Positions 18,276-27,700 of a stretch of DNA of 64,000 nucleotides are shown piece by piece. The notes beneath the pieces are model-generated. The model was not told the origin of the DNA and did no database searches. It saw only the letters and a program-made list of their open reading frames with translations. How positions within the stretch are numbered: position 1 is the first letter of the stretch; every line of letters begins with the position of its first letter. The stretch lies in NCBI RefSeq assembly GCF_026020075.1, contig NZ_CP102772.1:3934501-3998500 (forward strand), given 5' to 3'. Source of the stretch: Bosea sp. NBC_00550 (GTDB taxonomy: Bacteria; Pseudomonadota; Alphaproteobacteria; Rhizobiales; Beijerinckiaceae). The position numbers and the translations under genes are program-made.

Positions 18276-19106
18276 GTGGTCCGTAACTATTTTCACCTGC
18301 ATCTGGTGTCGGACGCGACGGGCGAGACCCTGATCGCGGTCAGCCGTGCCGCGGCGGCGCAGTATGAAAGCGTCTCCGCGATCGAGCATGTCTACCCTCT
18401 GGTTCGCTCGGAGGCGCAGCTCGCCCGTGTGCTGGCGGAGATCGAATCCTCGCCGGGCGTCGTGCTCTACACGCTGGTCGAGCCGGAATGGCAGGAGAAG
18501 CTCGAGAACTTCTGCCGCGAGCTCGGCTGCCCCTGCCTCTCGGTGCTGCAGCCGGTGCTGTCGCTGTTCCAGTCCTATCTCGGCCAGGCCTCGGCCACGA
18601 AGCCGGGCGCGCAGCATGTGCTCAACACCGAATATTTCCGCCGCATCGACGCGATGAACTACACGCTCCTGCACGATGACGGGCAGATGGGCGGCGATCT
18701 CGACAATGCCGATGTGATCCTCGTCGGCATCAGCCGGACCTCGAAGACACCGACGAGCATCTATCTCGCCAATCGCGGCATCAAGACCGCCAACATCCCG
18801 CTGGTGCCGAACATCCCGCTGCCGCCGGAGCTTGAAGGTGCGAAGAAGCCGCTGATCGTCGGCCTGATCGCCAGCCCCGATCGCATCGTTCAGATCCGCC
18901 AGAACCGCTTGCTCTCGCTGCGCGCAGACGACGAAACCTCCTATGTCGATCCCGCCGCGGTCGCCGATGAGGTCACCCAATCGCGCCGGCTTTGTGCCCG
19001 CAAGGGCTGGCCCGTCATCGACGTGACCCGCCGTTCTATCGAGGAGACGGCAGCGTCGATCGTCGACCTGCTGCGCGACCACCGCATGAAGTTCATCGCG
19101 ACATGA
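18276..19106 (+). CDS. ppsR: PEP synthase / pyruvate,phosphate dikinase regulatory protein (DUF299, PpsR)
   Basis: 276 residues from a GTG at 18276 preceded by GGGGA. The N-terminal [14 protein letters not shown] and the P-loop-like [18 protein letters not shown] are hallmarks of this bifunctional kinase/pyrophosphorylase, which phosphorylates and dephosphorylates a Thr on PEP synthase or PPDK. It belongs to the RP001 family found at origins of other alphaproteobacteria. The stop overlaps the maf start (ATGA), beginning the ppsR-maf-aroE-coaE-dnaQ run directed away from oriC. Confidence 0.96.
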   Translation: MVRNYFHLHLVSDATGETLIAVSRAAAAQYESVSAIEHVYPLVRSEAQLARVLAEIESSPGVVLYTLVEPEWQEKLENFCRELGCPCLSVLQPVLSLFQSYLGQASATKPGAQHVLNTEYFRRIDAMNYTLLHDDGQMGGDLDNADVILVGISRTSKTPTSIYLANRGIKTANIPLVPNIPLPPELEGAKKPLIVGLIASPDRIVQIRQNRLLSLRADDETSYVDPAAVADEVTQSRRLCARKGWPVIDVTRRSIEETAASIVDLLRDHRMKFIAT

Positions 19107-19729
19107 CCGTACCGACCGGCCTCTGGCTCGAAGCGGAGCCCTTGATCCTCGCCTCGGGGAGTTCGACCCGCCGCGACATGCTGGCCGCGGCGGGTATCCC
19201 GGTCGAGGTCCTGAAACCCGGGATCGATGAACGCGCGGTCGAGCACCCGCTCGTCGAGAAGAAGGTGCCGGCGGATCAGGTCGCGGCGGCGCTCGCCTGT
19301 GCCAAGGCACTTGCTGTCTCTCATGATCGGCCCGGCCGTCTCGTCCTGGCCGCCGACCAGACTCTGACCTGCGACGGAATCGCCTTTCACAAGCCGGTCG
19401 ACAGCTTTGCCGCAGCCGAGCAGATCGCGGCGCTGGCAGGCAGGACCCATGAACTCCATTCCGCCTTCGTGCTGGCCAGGAATGGTGCGCCGATCGCCGA
19501 AGGGCGCGAGACGGCCCGGCTGACGATGCGCTCCCTCGATAGCGATTTTATCGGGCTCTATGTCGAGACGGTCGGTCCTGGGGTCCTGTCCAGCGTCGGC
19601 GGCTATCAGCTTGAGGGATTGGGATCGCATCTCTTCGACCGTGTCGAAGGCAATCACTTCACCATATTGGGCCTCCCCCTGCTCGCCGTTCTCGACGCCC
19701 TGCGCGATCTCGGCTGCCTCGCCCGTTAA
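19103..19729 (+). CDS. maf: Maf-family nucleotide pyrophosphatase
   Basis: 208 residues from the ATG at 19103, coupled to ppsR by a 4-nt overlap. The N-terminal [19 protein letters not shown] is the Maf substrate-binding signature. [12 protein letters not shown] provides the catalytic Asp, and [19 protein letters not shown] is the conserved C-terminal block. Maf enzymes hydrolyse non-canonical or modified nucleoside triphosphates; whether this one prefers dTTP/UTP or m7GTP cannot be decided by eye. Confidence 0.93.
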   Translation: MTVPTGLWLEAEPLILASGSSTRRDMLAAAGIPVEVLKPGIDERAVEHPLVEKKVPADQVAAALACAKALAVSHDRPGRLVLAADQTLTCDGIAFHKPVDSFAAAEQIAALAGRTHELHSAFVLARNGAPIAEGRETARLTMRSLDSDFIGLYVETVGPGVLSSVGGYQLEGLGSHLFDRVEGNHFTILGLPLLAVLDALRDLGCLAR

Positions 19730-19741
19730 TCGGACTGCCTC

Positions 19742-20575
19742 ATGTCGCCTCGCTGCTTCGTCGTCGGACACCCCATTGCCCATTCGCGCTCGCCGCTGAT
19801 CCATGGCGAATGGCTGCGCCAGCATCGGATCGGCGGTTCCTACGAACGCCTGGACGTCGCGCCGTCCGATCTGCCGGCCTTCGTTGCTCGCCTGCGCGAT
19901 GGCGAATTCAGCGGCGGCAATGTCACAGTTCCGCATAAGGAAGCGATGATGGCGCTGGTCGATGAGGTCAGCGAAGCCGGGAGGGCCGTCGGCGCGGTCA
20001 ACACGCTCTGGCGCGATGGCGGGCGCATCCTGGCTGATAACAGCGACGTGTCGGGCTTCCTCGCCCATCTCGATGCGAGTGTGCCGGACTGGCAGAAACG
20101 GGTCGGAACCGCGCTGATCCTCGGAGCCGGCGGTGCGGCGCGTGGTGTCTGTTACGGCCTGAAGGCGCGGGGAGTCGGTCGCATCCTCATCGTCAACCGC
20201 AGCCGCGGACGTGCCGAAGAGCTGGCTGCGGCTCTCGGTCGGCCGCTCGAAGCCGGCGAGTGGAGCGAACGCGATCGGCTCGTCGGGCAGGCGGACCTCA
20301 TCGTCAACACCACCGCGCTTGGCATGCAGGGCAAGCCGCCGCTGGAAATCGATCTCTCCGGCCTCCGGCCTGGGACCATCGTCGACGACATCGTCTACGT
20401 GCCCCTGAAGACCGCTTTGCTGGCCGAGACCGAACGGCGCGGCGGCATTCCGGTCGATGGCCTGGGCATGCTGCTCCATCAGGCCGTGCCGGGCTTCGCC
20501 CGCTGGTTCGGTGTGACGCCGCAGGTGACGCCGGCACTGCGCGCCTTGATCGAAGCCGATATCCTGAAGGCCTGA
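19742..20575 (+). CDS. aroE: Shikimate dehydrogenase
   Basis: 277 residues. The start FVVGHPIAHSRSPLIHGEWL holds the shikimate-binding Ser pair. NVTVPHKEA carries the catalytic Lys, DNSDVSGF the Asp of the active site, and ILGAGGAARGVCYGL the NADP-binding glycine loop, with VNRSRGRAEEL after it. It reduces 3-dehydroshikimate to shikimate in aromatic amino-acid synthesis. The gene lies 12 nt after maf. Confidence 0.97.
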   Translation: MSPRCFVVGHPIAHSRSPLIHGEWLRQHRIGGSYERLDVAPSDLPAFVARLRDGEFSGGNVTVPHKEAMMALVDEVSEAGRAVGAVNTLWRDGGRILADNSDVSGFLAHLDASVPDWQKRVGTALILGAGGAARGVCYGLKARGVGRILIVNRSRGRAEELAAALGRPLEAGEWSERDRLVGQADLIVNTTALGMQGKPPLEIDLSGLRPGTIVDDIVYVPLKTALLAETERRGGIPVDGLGMLLHQAVPGFARWFGVTPQVTPALRALIEADILKA

Positions 20576-20590
20576 TTCGTCGGAGAGATC

Positions 20591-21217
20591 ATGACCTTCG
20601 TACTGGGCCTGACGGGCTCCATCGGCATGGGGAAGTCGACGACGGCCGGCCTGTTCGTCGAGCGTGGCGTGCCGCTGCATGATGCGGACGCGGCCGTGCA
20701 TCGCCTGCATCGTGGGCGCGCCGCGTCCCCGATCGAGGCAGCCTTCCCGGGCACGGTGATCGACGGTGCGGTCGATCGGGCGAAGCTCGGCGCTGCCGTC
20801 CTCGGCAACCCGGAGGCGCTGCGCCGACTGGAAGCGATCATCCACCCGCTGGTGCGGGAGGAGGAGGAAGCCTTTGTCGCGCGCTGTCGCCGCGAGGGAG
20901 TGGGGCTCGCGATCATCGACGTGCCGCTGCTGCTAGAGACCGGCGGTGAAGAGCGTTGCGACGCGGTTCTCGTCGTGACCGCGCCGGCCGAGGTTCAGCG
21001 CGAGCGCGTCCTCGCGCGGCCGGGCATGAGTGCCGAGAAGCTTGCAGCGATCCTCTCTCGCCAGATGCCGGACGCCGAAAAGCGGCGCCATGCCCATTTC
21101 CTTGTGGACACCTCGCATGGGCTCGTGGCCGCAGGCCGGGAGGTCGGCTCTATCCTGAAGGCGCTCGCCGGCCGGCCCGGGCGCGGCGCGGCCAAGAGAT
21201 TCCAAGCGAGGTCCTGA
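20591..21217 (+). CDS. coaE: Dephospho-CoA kinase
   Basis: 208 residues. The P-loop GLTGSIGMGKSTT lies at residues 6-18, with DADAAVHRLH, HPLVREEEEAFV and the core-conserved DVPLLLETGGE following. It catalyses the last step of CoA synthesis. A GGAGA ribosome-binding site precedes the ATG. It sits between aroE and dnaQ, the standard alphaproteobacterial order near the origin. Confidence 0.97.
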   Translation: MTFVLGLTGSIGMGKSTTAGLFVERGVPLHDADAAVHRLHRGRAASPIEAAFPGTVIDGAVDRAKLGAAVLGNPEALRRLEAIIHPLVREEEEAFVARCRREGVGLAIIDVPLLLETGGEERCDAVLVVTAPAEVQRERVLARPGMSAEKLAAILSRQMPDAEKRRHAHFLVDTSHGLVAAGREVGSILKALAGRPGRGAAKRFQARS

Positions 21218-21221
21218 ACCG

Positions 21222-21938
21222 ATGCGCGAGATCGTTCTCGATACCGAAACCACCGGCGTCGAAGCCAATAACGGCGACCGCATCGTCGAGATCGGTTGCG
21301 TCGAGCTGCTCAACCATTGCCCGAGCGGCCGCAACTACCACGTCTACATCAACCCAGAGCGCGGAATGCCGGTCGAGGCGTTCAACGTCCATGGCCTCTC
21401 TGAGGCTTTCCTCTCGGACAAGCCGGTCTTCGCCGCCGTCGCCCAGGAGTTCGCGGAGTTCATCGCCGGCGCGCGGCTGGTGATCCACAACGCCGCCTTC
21501 GACGTCGGCTTCATCAATATGGAGTTCAAGCGCCTCGGCCTGCCGCCGATCGAGCAGGCTCGCGTGGTCGACACGCTGTCGATGGCGCGCCGCAAGCATC
21601 CCGGTGCCTCGAACAGCCTCGATGCGCTCTGCTCGCGCTATGGCATCGACAACAGCCGCCGCACCAAGCACGGTGCGCTGCTCGATTCCGAGATCCTGGC
21701 CGAGGTCTATATCGAGCTGATCGGTGGCAAGCAGGCGTCGCTCGGCCTCGGCGTCGAGGCTGCGGCGGGCCGCGCGGGCCTATCCGTCGTGACCGTCGAG
21801 AAGCCGCAGCGCCAGCGCCCGCTCGCGCCACGCCTCGACGAAGCCGCGCTCAAGGCGCATGAGGCCTTCGTGCTCGGCTCCCTGAAGGCGCCGCTCTGGA
21901 AGGGCTATCTCGGCATCACCGACGACGCGGCCCAGTAG
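21222..21938 (+). CDS. dnaQ: DNA polymerase III epsilon (proofreading exonuclease) subunit
   Basis: 238 residues. It is a DEDDh exonuclease: the first Asp/Glu are in LDTETTG at the start, the middle Asp in HNAAFDVGFIN, and the His/Asp in RTKHGALLDSEILAEVY. The C-terminal 40 residues, ending WKGYLGI, probably bind the polymerase alpha subunit. The start is 4 nt after coaE. The stop codon is embedded in a GCGGCCC...GGGCCGC hairpin (21927-21944) without a T-run. Confidence 0.97.
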   Translation: MREIVLDTETTGVEANNGDRIVEIGCVELLNHCPSGRNYHVYINPERGMPVEAFNVHGLSEAFLSDKPVFAAVAQEFAEFIAGARLVIHNAAFDVGFINMEFKRLGLPPIEQARVVDTLSMARRKHPGASNSLDALCSRYGIDNSRRTKHGALLDSEILAEVYIELIGGKQASLGLGVEAAAGRAGLSVVTVEKPQRQRPLAPRLDEAALKAHEAFVLGSLKAPLWKGYLGITDDAAQ

Positions 21939-21963
21939 GGCCGCGCCGCCCGGTCCGGCGGGC

Positions 21964-22713
21964 TCATCCGCCGATGTCGGTCCGCGCCGGCCGGCGCGAC
22001 AGCATGTTGAGCGCCTCGACCAGGGCCGAGAACGCCATCGCGGCGTAGATGTAGCCCTTCGGCACATGCACGCCGAAGCCTTCCGCGATCAGCGTGCCGC
22101 CGATCATCAGCAGGAAGCCGAGCGCCAGCATCACGATGGTCGGGTTCTTGTCGATGAAGCGCGCCAGCGGATCGGCGGCGAGCAGCATCGTCAGCACCGC
22201 TACGATGACGGCGATCACCATCACCGGGACGTGCTCGGTCATGCCGACGGCGGTGATGATCGAGTCGATCGAGAAGACGATGTCGAGCAGCAGGATCTGG
22301 AAGATCGCGGCGCCGAAGGTCAGCGTCGCCGCGCGGCCGCCACCTGCGGCGAGGGCGGAATCGGGATCGGGATCGACTTTGTGATGGATCTCCTTCGTCG
22401 CCTTCCAGACCAGGAAGAGGCCGCCGGCGATCAGGATCAGGTCGCGCCAGGAGAAGGACTGGCCCAGGACCGAGAAGATCGGCGCGGTCAGCTTGACGAT
22501 GAAGGCGACGGTGCTGAGCAGGGCGAGGCGCAGGACGAGCGCCAGGCCGATGCCGATCTTGCGGCCCTTCGAGCGCTGGTGCTCCGGCAGCTTGTTGGTC
22601 AGGATCGAGATGAAGATCAGGTTGTCGATGCCGAGCACGACCTCCATGGCGATCAATGCCCCGAGCGCGGCCCAGACAGCGGGGTCGGCGGCAAGTGTCA
22701 GAAGGGCGTCCAT
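21964..22713 (-). CDS. TerC/YkoY-family integral membrane protein
   Basis: 249 residues from the ATG at 22713, chosen because GGAG lies 5 nt upstream; an upstream in-frame ATG lacks such a site. Seven or so hydrophobic segments. The acidic membrane motifs [15 protein letters not shown] and [17 protein letters not shown], each with an intramembrane Asp, define TerC. Members export manganese or load metal onto secreted proteins; tellurite resistance is only historical. It is convergent with dnaQ and placed between dnaQ and secB. Confidence 0.92.
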   Translation of the reverse strand: MDALLTLAADPAVWAALGALIAMEVVLGIDNLIFISILTNKLPEHQRSKGRKIGIGLALVLRLALLSTVAFIVKLTAPIFSVLGQSFSWRDLILIAGGLFLVWKATKEIHHKVDPDPDSALAAGGGRAATLTFGAAIFQILLLDIVFSIDSIITAVGMTEHVPVMVIAVIVAVLTMLLAADPLARFIDKNPTIVMLALGFLLMIGGTLIAEGFGVHVPKGYIYAAMAFSALVEALNMLSRRPARTDIGG

Positions 22714-22831
22714 CAGGTCTCCATCGGATACGGAAAAGGCGGGCGTCCCTGCTGGGGCGTCCGCCATCGATCAGCGCGAAATGGAGAGGCAGTGGAGGCT
22801 TCGCAAGGACAACAATAATCCGCAACAAATG

Positions 22832-22857
22832 AAAAAGGGCCCGCAAGGGGCCCTTCC
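22832..22857 (-). terminator. Rho-independent terminator downstream of secB
   Basis: The hairpin AAGGGCCC / GGGCCCTT (22836-22855) is followed on the minus strand by TTTTTC. It lies 27 nt beyond the secB stop codon. Confidence 0.75.
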
Positions 22858-22883
22858 TCTGATCGTTTCCGCGCCTGAAGGCG

Positions 22884-23381
22884 TCAGTTGGCGGTGGCGC
22901 CGGGCTGGCCCTGCAGCTCCTGCATGCGCTGCTGGTAGAGCGAGGCGAAGTCGATCGGCGGAATGTAGAAGGGCGGGAAGCCGCCGTTCTGCACCGCTTC
23001 GGCGACGATCTGGCGCGCGAACGGGAAGAGCAGGCGGGCGCAGTCGATCACCAGCACGGGGTGGATGTGCTCCTGCGGGATGTTCTGCAGGCGGAACACG
23101 CCGGCATAGCTGAGGTCGAAGGCGAAGAGCGTCTCGCCCTTCAGCTCGGCCTTGCCTTCCAGCCGCAGCACGGTCTCGTAGTCGGCGTCACCGAGCGCGG
23201 TGCTGCCGACATTGACCTGCAGCGACATCTGCGGGCCCTGCTGGGCCTCCTGCTGGGCGAGCGAGCGCGGCGCCTTGGGGTTCTCGAAGGAGAAGTCCTT
23301 CGTGTACTGGACTAGGGCGTTCAAGCTCGGAGCCGCTTCCGCAGCGCCCGTGCCATTGCCGTTGGGGAGTTCGTTGGCCAT
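22884..23381 (-). CDS. secB: Protein-export chaperone SecB
   Basis: 165 residues from the ATG at 23381 (MANELPNGNGTG); the upstream frame is unrelated. SecB landmarks are LVQYTKDFSFENPKAP, YETVLRLEGKAEL, FAFDLSYAGVFRL and LLFPFARQIVAEAVQNGGFPPFYIPPIDF. The tetramer keeps presecretory proteins unfolded and delivers them to SecA. The Gln-rich C-terminus (QQRMQELQGQ) is usual. It is divergent from the Tim44-like gene across 245 bp. Confidence 0.98.
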   Translation of the reverse strand: MANELPNGNGTGAAEAAPSLNALVQYTKDFSFENPKAPRSLAQQEAQQGPQMSLQVNVGSTALGDADYETVLRLEGKAELKGETLFAFDLSYAGVFRLQNIPQEHIHPVLVIDCARLLFPFARQIVAEAVQNGGFPPFYIPPIDFASLYQQRMQELQGQPGATAN

Positions 23382-23626
23382 CGGTCCCATCTTGTTCTGG
23401 CAGGCTGTCTCGGGAAATCCCGCGCCATTGCCGGCGTTCGGGACTGCGCCCACTTTCAGCGGGCGGCGCGCGCGTCGGCTATCATGGACGCCGGGTCGGC
23501 ACAAGAAGTCGCCTTCACAAGGTGGGGGGTGGATGTTACGAGCCTGTCTTACCATATGACGGCTAAGGCGTTCCGCAGCTGCGCGGGAAGGCCATAAGCC
23601 ATGACGGGGAGCGCGGGTCCGCCTAA

Positions 23627-24352
23627 ATGCAAAATTCCTTCGACATGACGACTCTGGTCTTCTTGGCTCTGGCCGTTTTCGTCGCCTGGAAGCTGCGCTC
23701 CGTCCTTGGCCAGAAGACCGGCCACGAGCAGCCCAAGGACCCCTTCGCGCGCCGCGAGACGCCGCCGATGCGGCCCGACCAGGCGCAAGGCGCGGACAAG
23801 CGGGACAATGTGATCCGTTTGCCGGGCGCGGCTAATGATCCGGTCGCCGCCGAGCCGCCGGCGGCCGAGCGCTGGAAGGATCTGGCCCCGCCGGATTCGC
23901 CGATCAGCGCCGGCATCGAGGCGATCATCCGCCAGGAGCCGAGCTTCGATCCGCATGAGTTCGTCTCCGGCGCCAAGTCCGCCTATGAGGCGATCGTCAC
24001 CGCCTTCGCCCGCGGCGACCGCAAGATGCTGAAGGGTCTGCTTGCGAAGGACGTCTATGACGGCTTCGAGCAGGCCATCACCGAGCGCGAGAAGCGCGGC
24101 GAGAAGGCGGAATCCAACTTCGTGTCGATCGACAAGGCCGATCTCGCCGCCGTCGACGTCAAGGGCAAGACCGCCCAGGTGACCATCGCCTTCATCTCCC
24201 AGCTGATCAGCGTCACCCGCGACGCGCAGGGCGCCGTCGTCGACGGCAGCGCCGAGCAGGTCTCCGAGGTCAACGACATCTGGACCTTCTCGCGCCAGCT
24301 CGGCAGCCGTGATCCGAACTGGCTGCTCGTCGCCACCGAATCGGCTGCGTGA
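23627..24352 (+). CDS. Tim44/TimA-family membrane-associated protein
   Basis: 241 residues. One N-terminal membrane helix (TTLVFLALAVFVAWKL) is followed by a charged linker and a Tim44-like domain from about residue 105 (FVSGAKSAYEAIVTAFARGDRKMLKGLLAKDVYDGF). This is the bacterial counterpart of the mitochondrial import motor component. In Caulobacter, TimA is inner-membrane associated with an uncertain role. A second possible ATG lies at 23645. The stop overlaps the GTG start of mltA. Confidence 0.9.
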   Translation: MQNSFDMTTLVFLALAVFVAWKLRSVLGQKTGHEQPKDPFARRETPPMRPDQAQGADKRDNVIRLPGAANDPVAAEPPAAERWKDLAPPDSPISAGIEAIIRQEPSFDPHEFVSGAKSAYEAIVTAFARGDRKMLKGLLAKDVYDGFEQAITEREKRGEKAESNFVSIDKADLAAVDVKGKTAQVTIAFISQLISVTRDAQGAVVDGSAEQVSEVNDIWTFSRQLGSRDPNWLLVATESAA

Positions 24353-25515
24353 CCCGTGCCAAGGGGATCGCGCTGTCGCTTTCGGCGGCGATCCTCCTTG
24401 CATCCATGACCGCCATGGCCGCTCCCTTTCCCTTGCCGGATGGTGCCCGGGCCGAGCAACTCTCGCCCGGGGAGATCGACGGCTGGGCAAGGGACGACCA
24501 TGCCAGGGCCTTCACGATCTTCGCGCGCGGCTGCATGGCCGATCCGCCGCTGCGCCAGGCGGTGCCGCTTCCAGACGCTCTCACCGCCGCCTGCGACAAG
24601 GCCAGGGCGTTGGCCGCGAAGGGTCAGGTCGGCCGCAATCTGGCCCGCGATTTCTTCGAACGGCATTTCAGTTTCTGGCGCATCCGCCCCTCCGGGGCCG
24701 AGAACGGCTTCACCACCGGCTATTTCGAGCCGGAATTCGAAGGCTCCCTGACCCGTTCCGATGCCTTCCCGACGCCGCTCTACGATCGGCCGAAGGACCT
24801 CGTGACGCGTTTCCCGGATGATGACTGGCCGGGTCTCGACAAGACCCTCTCCGCCGCCCGCCGCACCGACAAAGGCCTCGAGCCCTTTCCGGACCGCACT
24901 GCGATCGAAACCGGCGCGCTCGACGGACAGGGGCTCGAAATCCTCTGGCTGCGCGATCCCGTCGATCGTTTCGTGTTGCAGGTCCAGGGCTCCGGCCGGG
25001 TGCGCCTGCCTGACGGGTCTGTCACGCGGCTGACCTATTCCGGCCGCAACGGCCATCCCTACACCTCGCTCGGCCGTGTTCTCAGCCAGCGCGAGGGCAT
25101 TCCGCCCGAGCAGATGACGATGGACCGGCTCGTCGCCCGGCTGAAGGCCGATCCCGCTTTCGCCCGCGACCTCATCCGCGTGAACAGATCCTTCGTCTTC
25201 TTCGCCCGCCGCGACGACCTGCCGCCCGAGAGCGGGCCGATCGGCGGCGCCGGCCTGCCGCTGACGCCTTTGCGCAGCATCGCCATCGACCGCACGGCCT
25301 GGCCCTATGGCCTGCCGGTCTGGATCGATGCGACGATTCCCGATGGCAGCGGCGGGGACGAGCGGCTGGCGCGGCTGATGATCGCGCAGGACACCGGATC
25401 CGCCATTCTCGGCCCGGCCCGGATGGACATCTTCGTCGGCTCGGGCCCGGCTGCCGGCCATCGCGCCGGGTTGATCCGGCATCCCGTCGCCTTCACCGTG
25501 CTCTGGCCGCGCTGA
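24349..25515 (+). CDS. mltA: Membrane-bound lytic murein transglycosylase A (MltA)
   Basis: 388 residues, GTG start at 24349 overlapping the timA stop. It has an N-terminal signal peptide with a probable cleavage after AMA and no lipobox cysteine, so unlike E. coli MltA it is probably not a lipoprotein. GYFEPEFEGS begins the MltA domain, VDRFVLQVQGSGRVRLPDG is central, and the 3D domain AQDTGSAILGPARMDIFVG with its catalytic Asp ends it. It cleaves peptidoglycan glycan strands to 1,6-anhydro products. It is part of timA-mltA-smr-XRE. Confidence 0.95.
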   Translation: MTRAKGIALSLSAAILLASMTAMAAPFPLPDGARAEQLSPGEIDGWARDDHARAFTIFARGCMADPPLRQAVPLPDALTAACDKARALAAKGQVGRNLARDFFERHFSFWRIRPSGAENGFTTGYFEPEFEGSLTRSDAFPTPLYDRPKDLVTRFPDDDWPGLDKTLSAARRTDKGLEPFPDRTAIETGALDGQGLEILWLRDPVDRFVLQVQGSGRVRLPDGSVTRLTYSGRNGHPYTSLGRVLSQREGIPPEQMTMDRLVARLKADPAFARDLIRVNRSFVFFARRDDLPPESGPIGGAGLPLTPLRSIAIDRTAWPYGLPVWIDATIPDGSGGDERLARLMIAQDTGSAILGPARMDIFVGSGPAAGHRAGLIRHPVAFTVLWPR

Positions 25516-25516
25516 A

Positions 25517-26080
25517 ATGCGTTCGCGCCGGGGCAAGACGCTGACGGAGACCGATATCGCGCTCTGGCGACAGGTGGCGCGGTCGGTCAAGCCGCTGCCC
25601 GGCCGTGCGCCGATCGAGCCGGAACCGGCCCCCCAGACGCCTCCGGCGCCGGCGACCGAGACGGCTGTACTGATCGCCGCGGCCTCTGTCACAGTGCCCA
25701 AGACCCTGCCCGTGGCACCACCGCTCGCGCCGATCGAGCGCCGTTTGCGGACGCAGCTGCGTCGCGGCCAGCAGGGCGTCGAGGCGGTCATCGACCTGCA
25801 CGGCATGCGCCAGGACGAGGCCCATCTGGCGCTGCGCGGCTTCCTGCGCCGCGAGCAGTCCCGCGGCACCCGCCTGACCCTCGTCGTGACCGGGAAGGGC
25901 GGAGCGGGGCCAAGCCTGTTCGGCGAGGAGCGCGGGGTGCTGCGCCGCATGGTTCCGCATTGGCTCAGGCTTTCCGAACTGCGCTCGCTCGTGCTCGGCT
26001 TCGAGGAGGCCGAGCAGCGCCATGGCGGCTCCGGCGCGCTTTATGTCCGTCTGCGGCGGCTCAAGGAATACGGGCCGTGA
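25517..26080 (+). CDS. Smr/MutS2-domain protein
   Basis: 187 residues. The N-terminal about 95 residues are low-complexity and Pro/Ala-rich. The Smr domain follows: VIDLHGMRQDEAHLAL (conserved DLHG) and LVVTGKGG (conserved TGxG), ending with GGSGALYVRLRR. Smr domains act as endonucleases on DNA or RNA; the target here is unknown. The start is 1 nt past the mltA stop; its stop overlaps the next gene (GTGA). Confidence 0.93.
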   Translation: MRSRRGKTLTETDIALWRQVARSVKPLPGRAPIEPEPAPQTPPAPATETAVLIAAASVTVPKTLPVAPPLAPIERRLRTQLRRGQQGVEAVIDLHGMRQDEAHLALRGFLRREQSRGTRLTLVVTGKGGAGPSLFGEERGVLRRMVPHWLRLSELRSLVLGFEEAEQRHGGSGALYVRLRRLKEYGP

Positions 26081-26451
26081 CGCCCTTCGGCCGGCGCGTG
26101 CGCGAACTCAGGCAGCGCCGTGGCCTCACCCTCGCTGAGATGGCGGAGGGCCTTGGCGTCACGCCGGCCTATCTCTCGGCGCTCGAGCACGGCAAGCGCG
26201 GCCGCCCCACCTTCACCCTGATCCAGGGCACCATCCATCTCCTTGGCGTGATCTGGGACGAGGCCGACGAACTCGTCCGCCTCGCCGACCTCTCGCACCC
26301 ACGCGTCACGGTCGATACCGCCGGCCTCGATGCCGAAGCGACGCTGCTCGCCAACCGCCTCGCCCGCGAGATCGGCGAGCTCGACGTCGACGATCTGCGG
26401 CGGCTCGCCGCCATCCTCGACGAGGCCATCGCGCGGCGCGATATAGGTTGA
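26077..26451 (+). CDS. XRE-family helix-turn-helix regulator
   Basis: 124 residues from the GTG at 26077, which overlaps the smr stop. The HTH covers about residues 4-60 (FGRRVRELRQRRGLTLAEMAEGLGVTPAYLSALEHGKRG). A C-terminal helical segment (LDVDDLRRLAAILDEAIARR) may dimerise. It is the last gene of the timA-mltA-smr cluster, a regular arrangement in Hyphomicrobiales. Its targets are unknown. Confidence 0.88.
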   Translation: MTPFGRRVRELRQRRGLTLAEMAEGLGVTPAYLSALEHGKRGRPTFTLIQGTIHLLGVIWDEADELVRLADLSHPRVTVDTAGLDAEATLLANRLAREIGELDVDDLRRLAAILDEAIARRDIG

Positions 26452-26541
26452 ACAGCTCCGCTTGACCCCGCGCCGTGCGGATGCGACACGCCCGCACCTT
26501 CCTTTCCGGCACTTCCGCCGCGCAATCCCGGACACCAGCCC

Positions 26542-27540
26542 ATGACCAAGCCCCGCACGGATGTCCTCGCCCTCGGCAACGCCATCGTCGATGTCCTGGC
26601 CGCAGCCGAGGAGGATTTCCTCGTCGCTCAGAAGCTGACAAAGGGCGCGATGATGCTGATCGACGAGGCCCGTGCGGAATCGATCTATGCGGCGATGGGG
26701 CCGGCGCGCGTCATCTCGGGTGGCTCGGCCGCCAACACCATCGCCGGCCTCGCCTCCTTCGGCGGCAACGGCGCCTTCATCGGCAAGGTCAAGGCCGACG
26801 AGCTCGGCAAGCTCTACCGCCACGATCTGACCTCGCTCGGCGTCTCCTTCGGCACGGCCGATGCGGCGGACGGCCCGGCGACCGCGCGCTCCTTCATCAT
26901 CGTCACGCCCGATGGCGAGCGCACGATGAACACCTATCTCGGTGCCTGCCAGGGCCTGTCGGTCGCCGATGTCGATGCGGTGGCGGTCGAGAACGCCGAC
27001 ATCATCTATCTCGAAGGCTATCTCTGGGACCCGCCGGCGGCAAAGGAAGCCTTCCGCAAGGCTTCCGAGATCGCGCACAAGGCCGGTGGCCGGGTTGCCA
27101 TCACCCTGTCCGATTCTTTCTGCGTCGACCGCTATCGCGACGAGTTCATCGGCCTGATCCGCAACCGCATGGTCGATCTCGTCTTCGCCAATGAGCACGA
27201 GCTCAAGAGCCTCTACCAGAGCAGCGATTTCGATACCGCGCTGGCGGCGCTGCGGGCCGAGAACATCCTTGCGGTCGTCACCCGCTCCGAGAAGGGCGCG
27301 CTGGCGGTGACGCCGGATGGCATCGTCGAGGAGCCGGTCTTCCCGATCGAGCGCGTCGTCGATGCGACCGGCGCTGGCGATCTCTTCGCCGCCGGCTTCC
27401 TCTTCGGCCTGACCTCGGGCCGCGAGGTCCGCGACTCCCTGCGCCTCGGCGCTCTGGCCGCGGCCGAGATCATCTCGCATGTCGGCGCCCGGCCGGATGT
27501 CAGCCTGAAGAGGCTGGCGGGGAACGAAGGGCTGCTGTGA
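26542..27540 (+). CDS. PfkB-family carbohydrate/adenosine kinase
   Basis: 332 residues. The N-terminal ALGNAIVDVLA and GGSAANTIAGLASFG form substrate-binding strands. The C-terminal PfkB signature DATGAGDLFAAGFLFGL carries the catalytic Asp and anion hole. Absence of sugar-kinase-specific motifs and the similarity of the N-terminus to alphaproteobacterial adenosine kinases suggest adenosine to AMP salvage. It is a lone gene 90 bp after the XRE regulator. Confidence 0.88.
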   Translation: MTKPRTDVLALGNAIVDVLAAAEEDFLVAQKLTKGAMMLIDEARAESIYAAMGPARVISGGSAANTIAGLASFGGNGAFIGKVKADELGKLYRHDLTSLGVSFGTADAADGPATARSFIIVTPDGERTMNTYLGACQGLSVADVDAVAVENADIIYLEGYLWDPPAAKEAFRKASEIAHKAGGRVAITLSDSFCVDRYRDEFIGLIRNRMVDLVFANEHELKSLYQSSDFDTALAALRAENILAVVTRSEKGALAVTPDGIVEEPVFPIERVVDATGAGDLFAAGFLFGLTSGREVRDSLRLGALAAAEIISHVGARPDVSLKRLAGNEGLL

Positions 27541-27545
27541 TTCTT

Positions 27546-27688
27546 CCTTCTCCCCTCGGGGGGAAGTGTCTGTGCAGCAGACGGATGAGGGAGGGGTCGC
27601 GCAAGCGGCCCTTTCTTGTTTTCAGTGGGGGCTCGGCCCTCATCCGTCACGGCTTCGCCGTGCCACCTTCTCCCCCGAGGGGAGAAGG
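27546..27688. repeat. Pair of inverted REP-like elements
   Basis: The right copy (about 27637-27688) reads CCCTCATCCGTCACGG, CTTCGCCGTGCC, then a CTTCTCCCCCGAGGGGAGAAG hairpin. The left copy (about 27546-27593) is a diverged reverse complement, running CCTTCTCCCCTCGGGG to CGGATGAGGG. The two face each other tail-to-tail around about 45 bp between convergent genes. This family is common in intergenic DNA of Hyphomicrobiales (recalled, not searched). It may act as a bidirectional transcription end. Confidence 0.7.
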
Positions 27689-27700
27689 GCGGCGCCCTCC

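Noticed and set aside
21927..21944. Intrinsic terminator at the dnaQ stop
   Set aside because: A 7-bp GC stem exists but no T-run follows on either strand.
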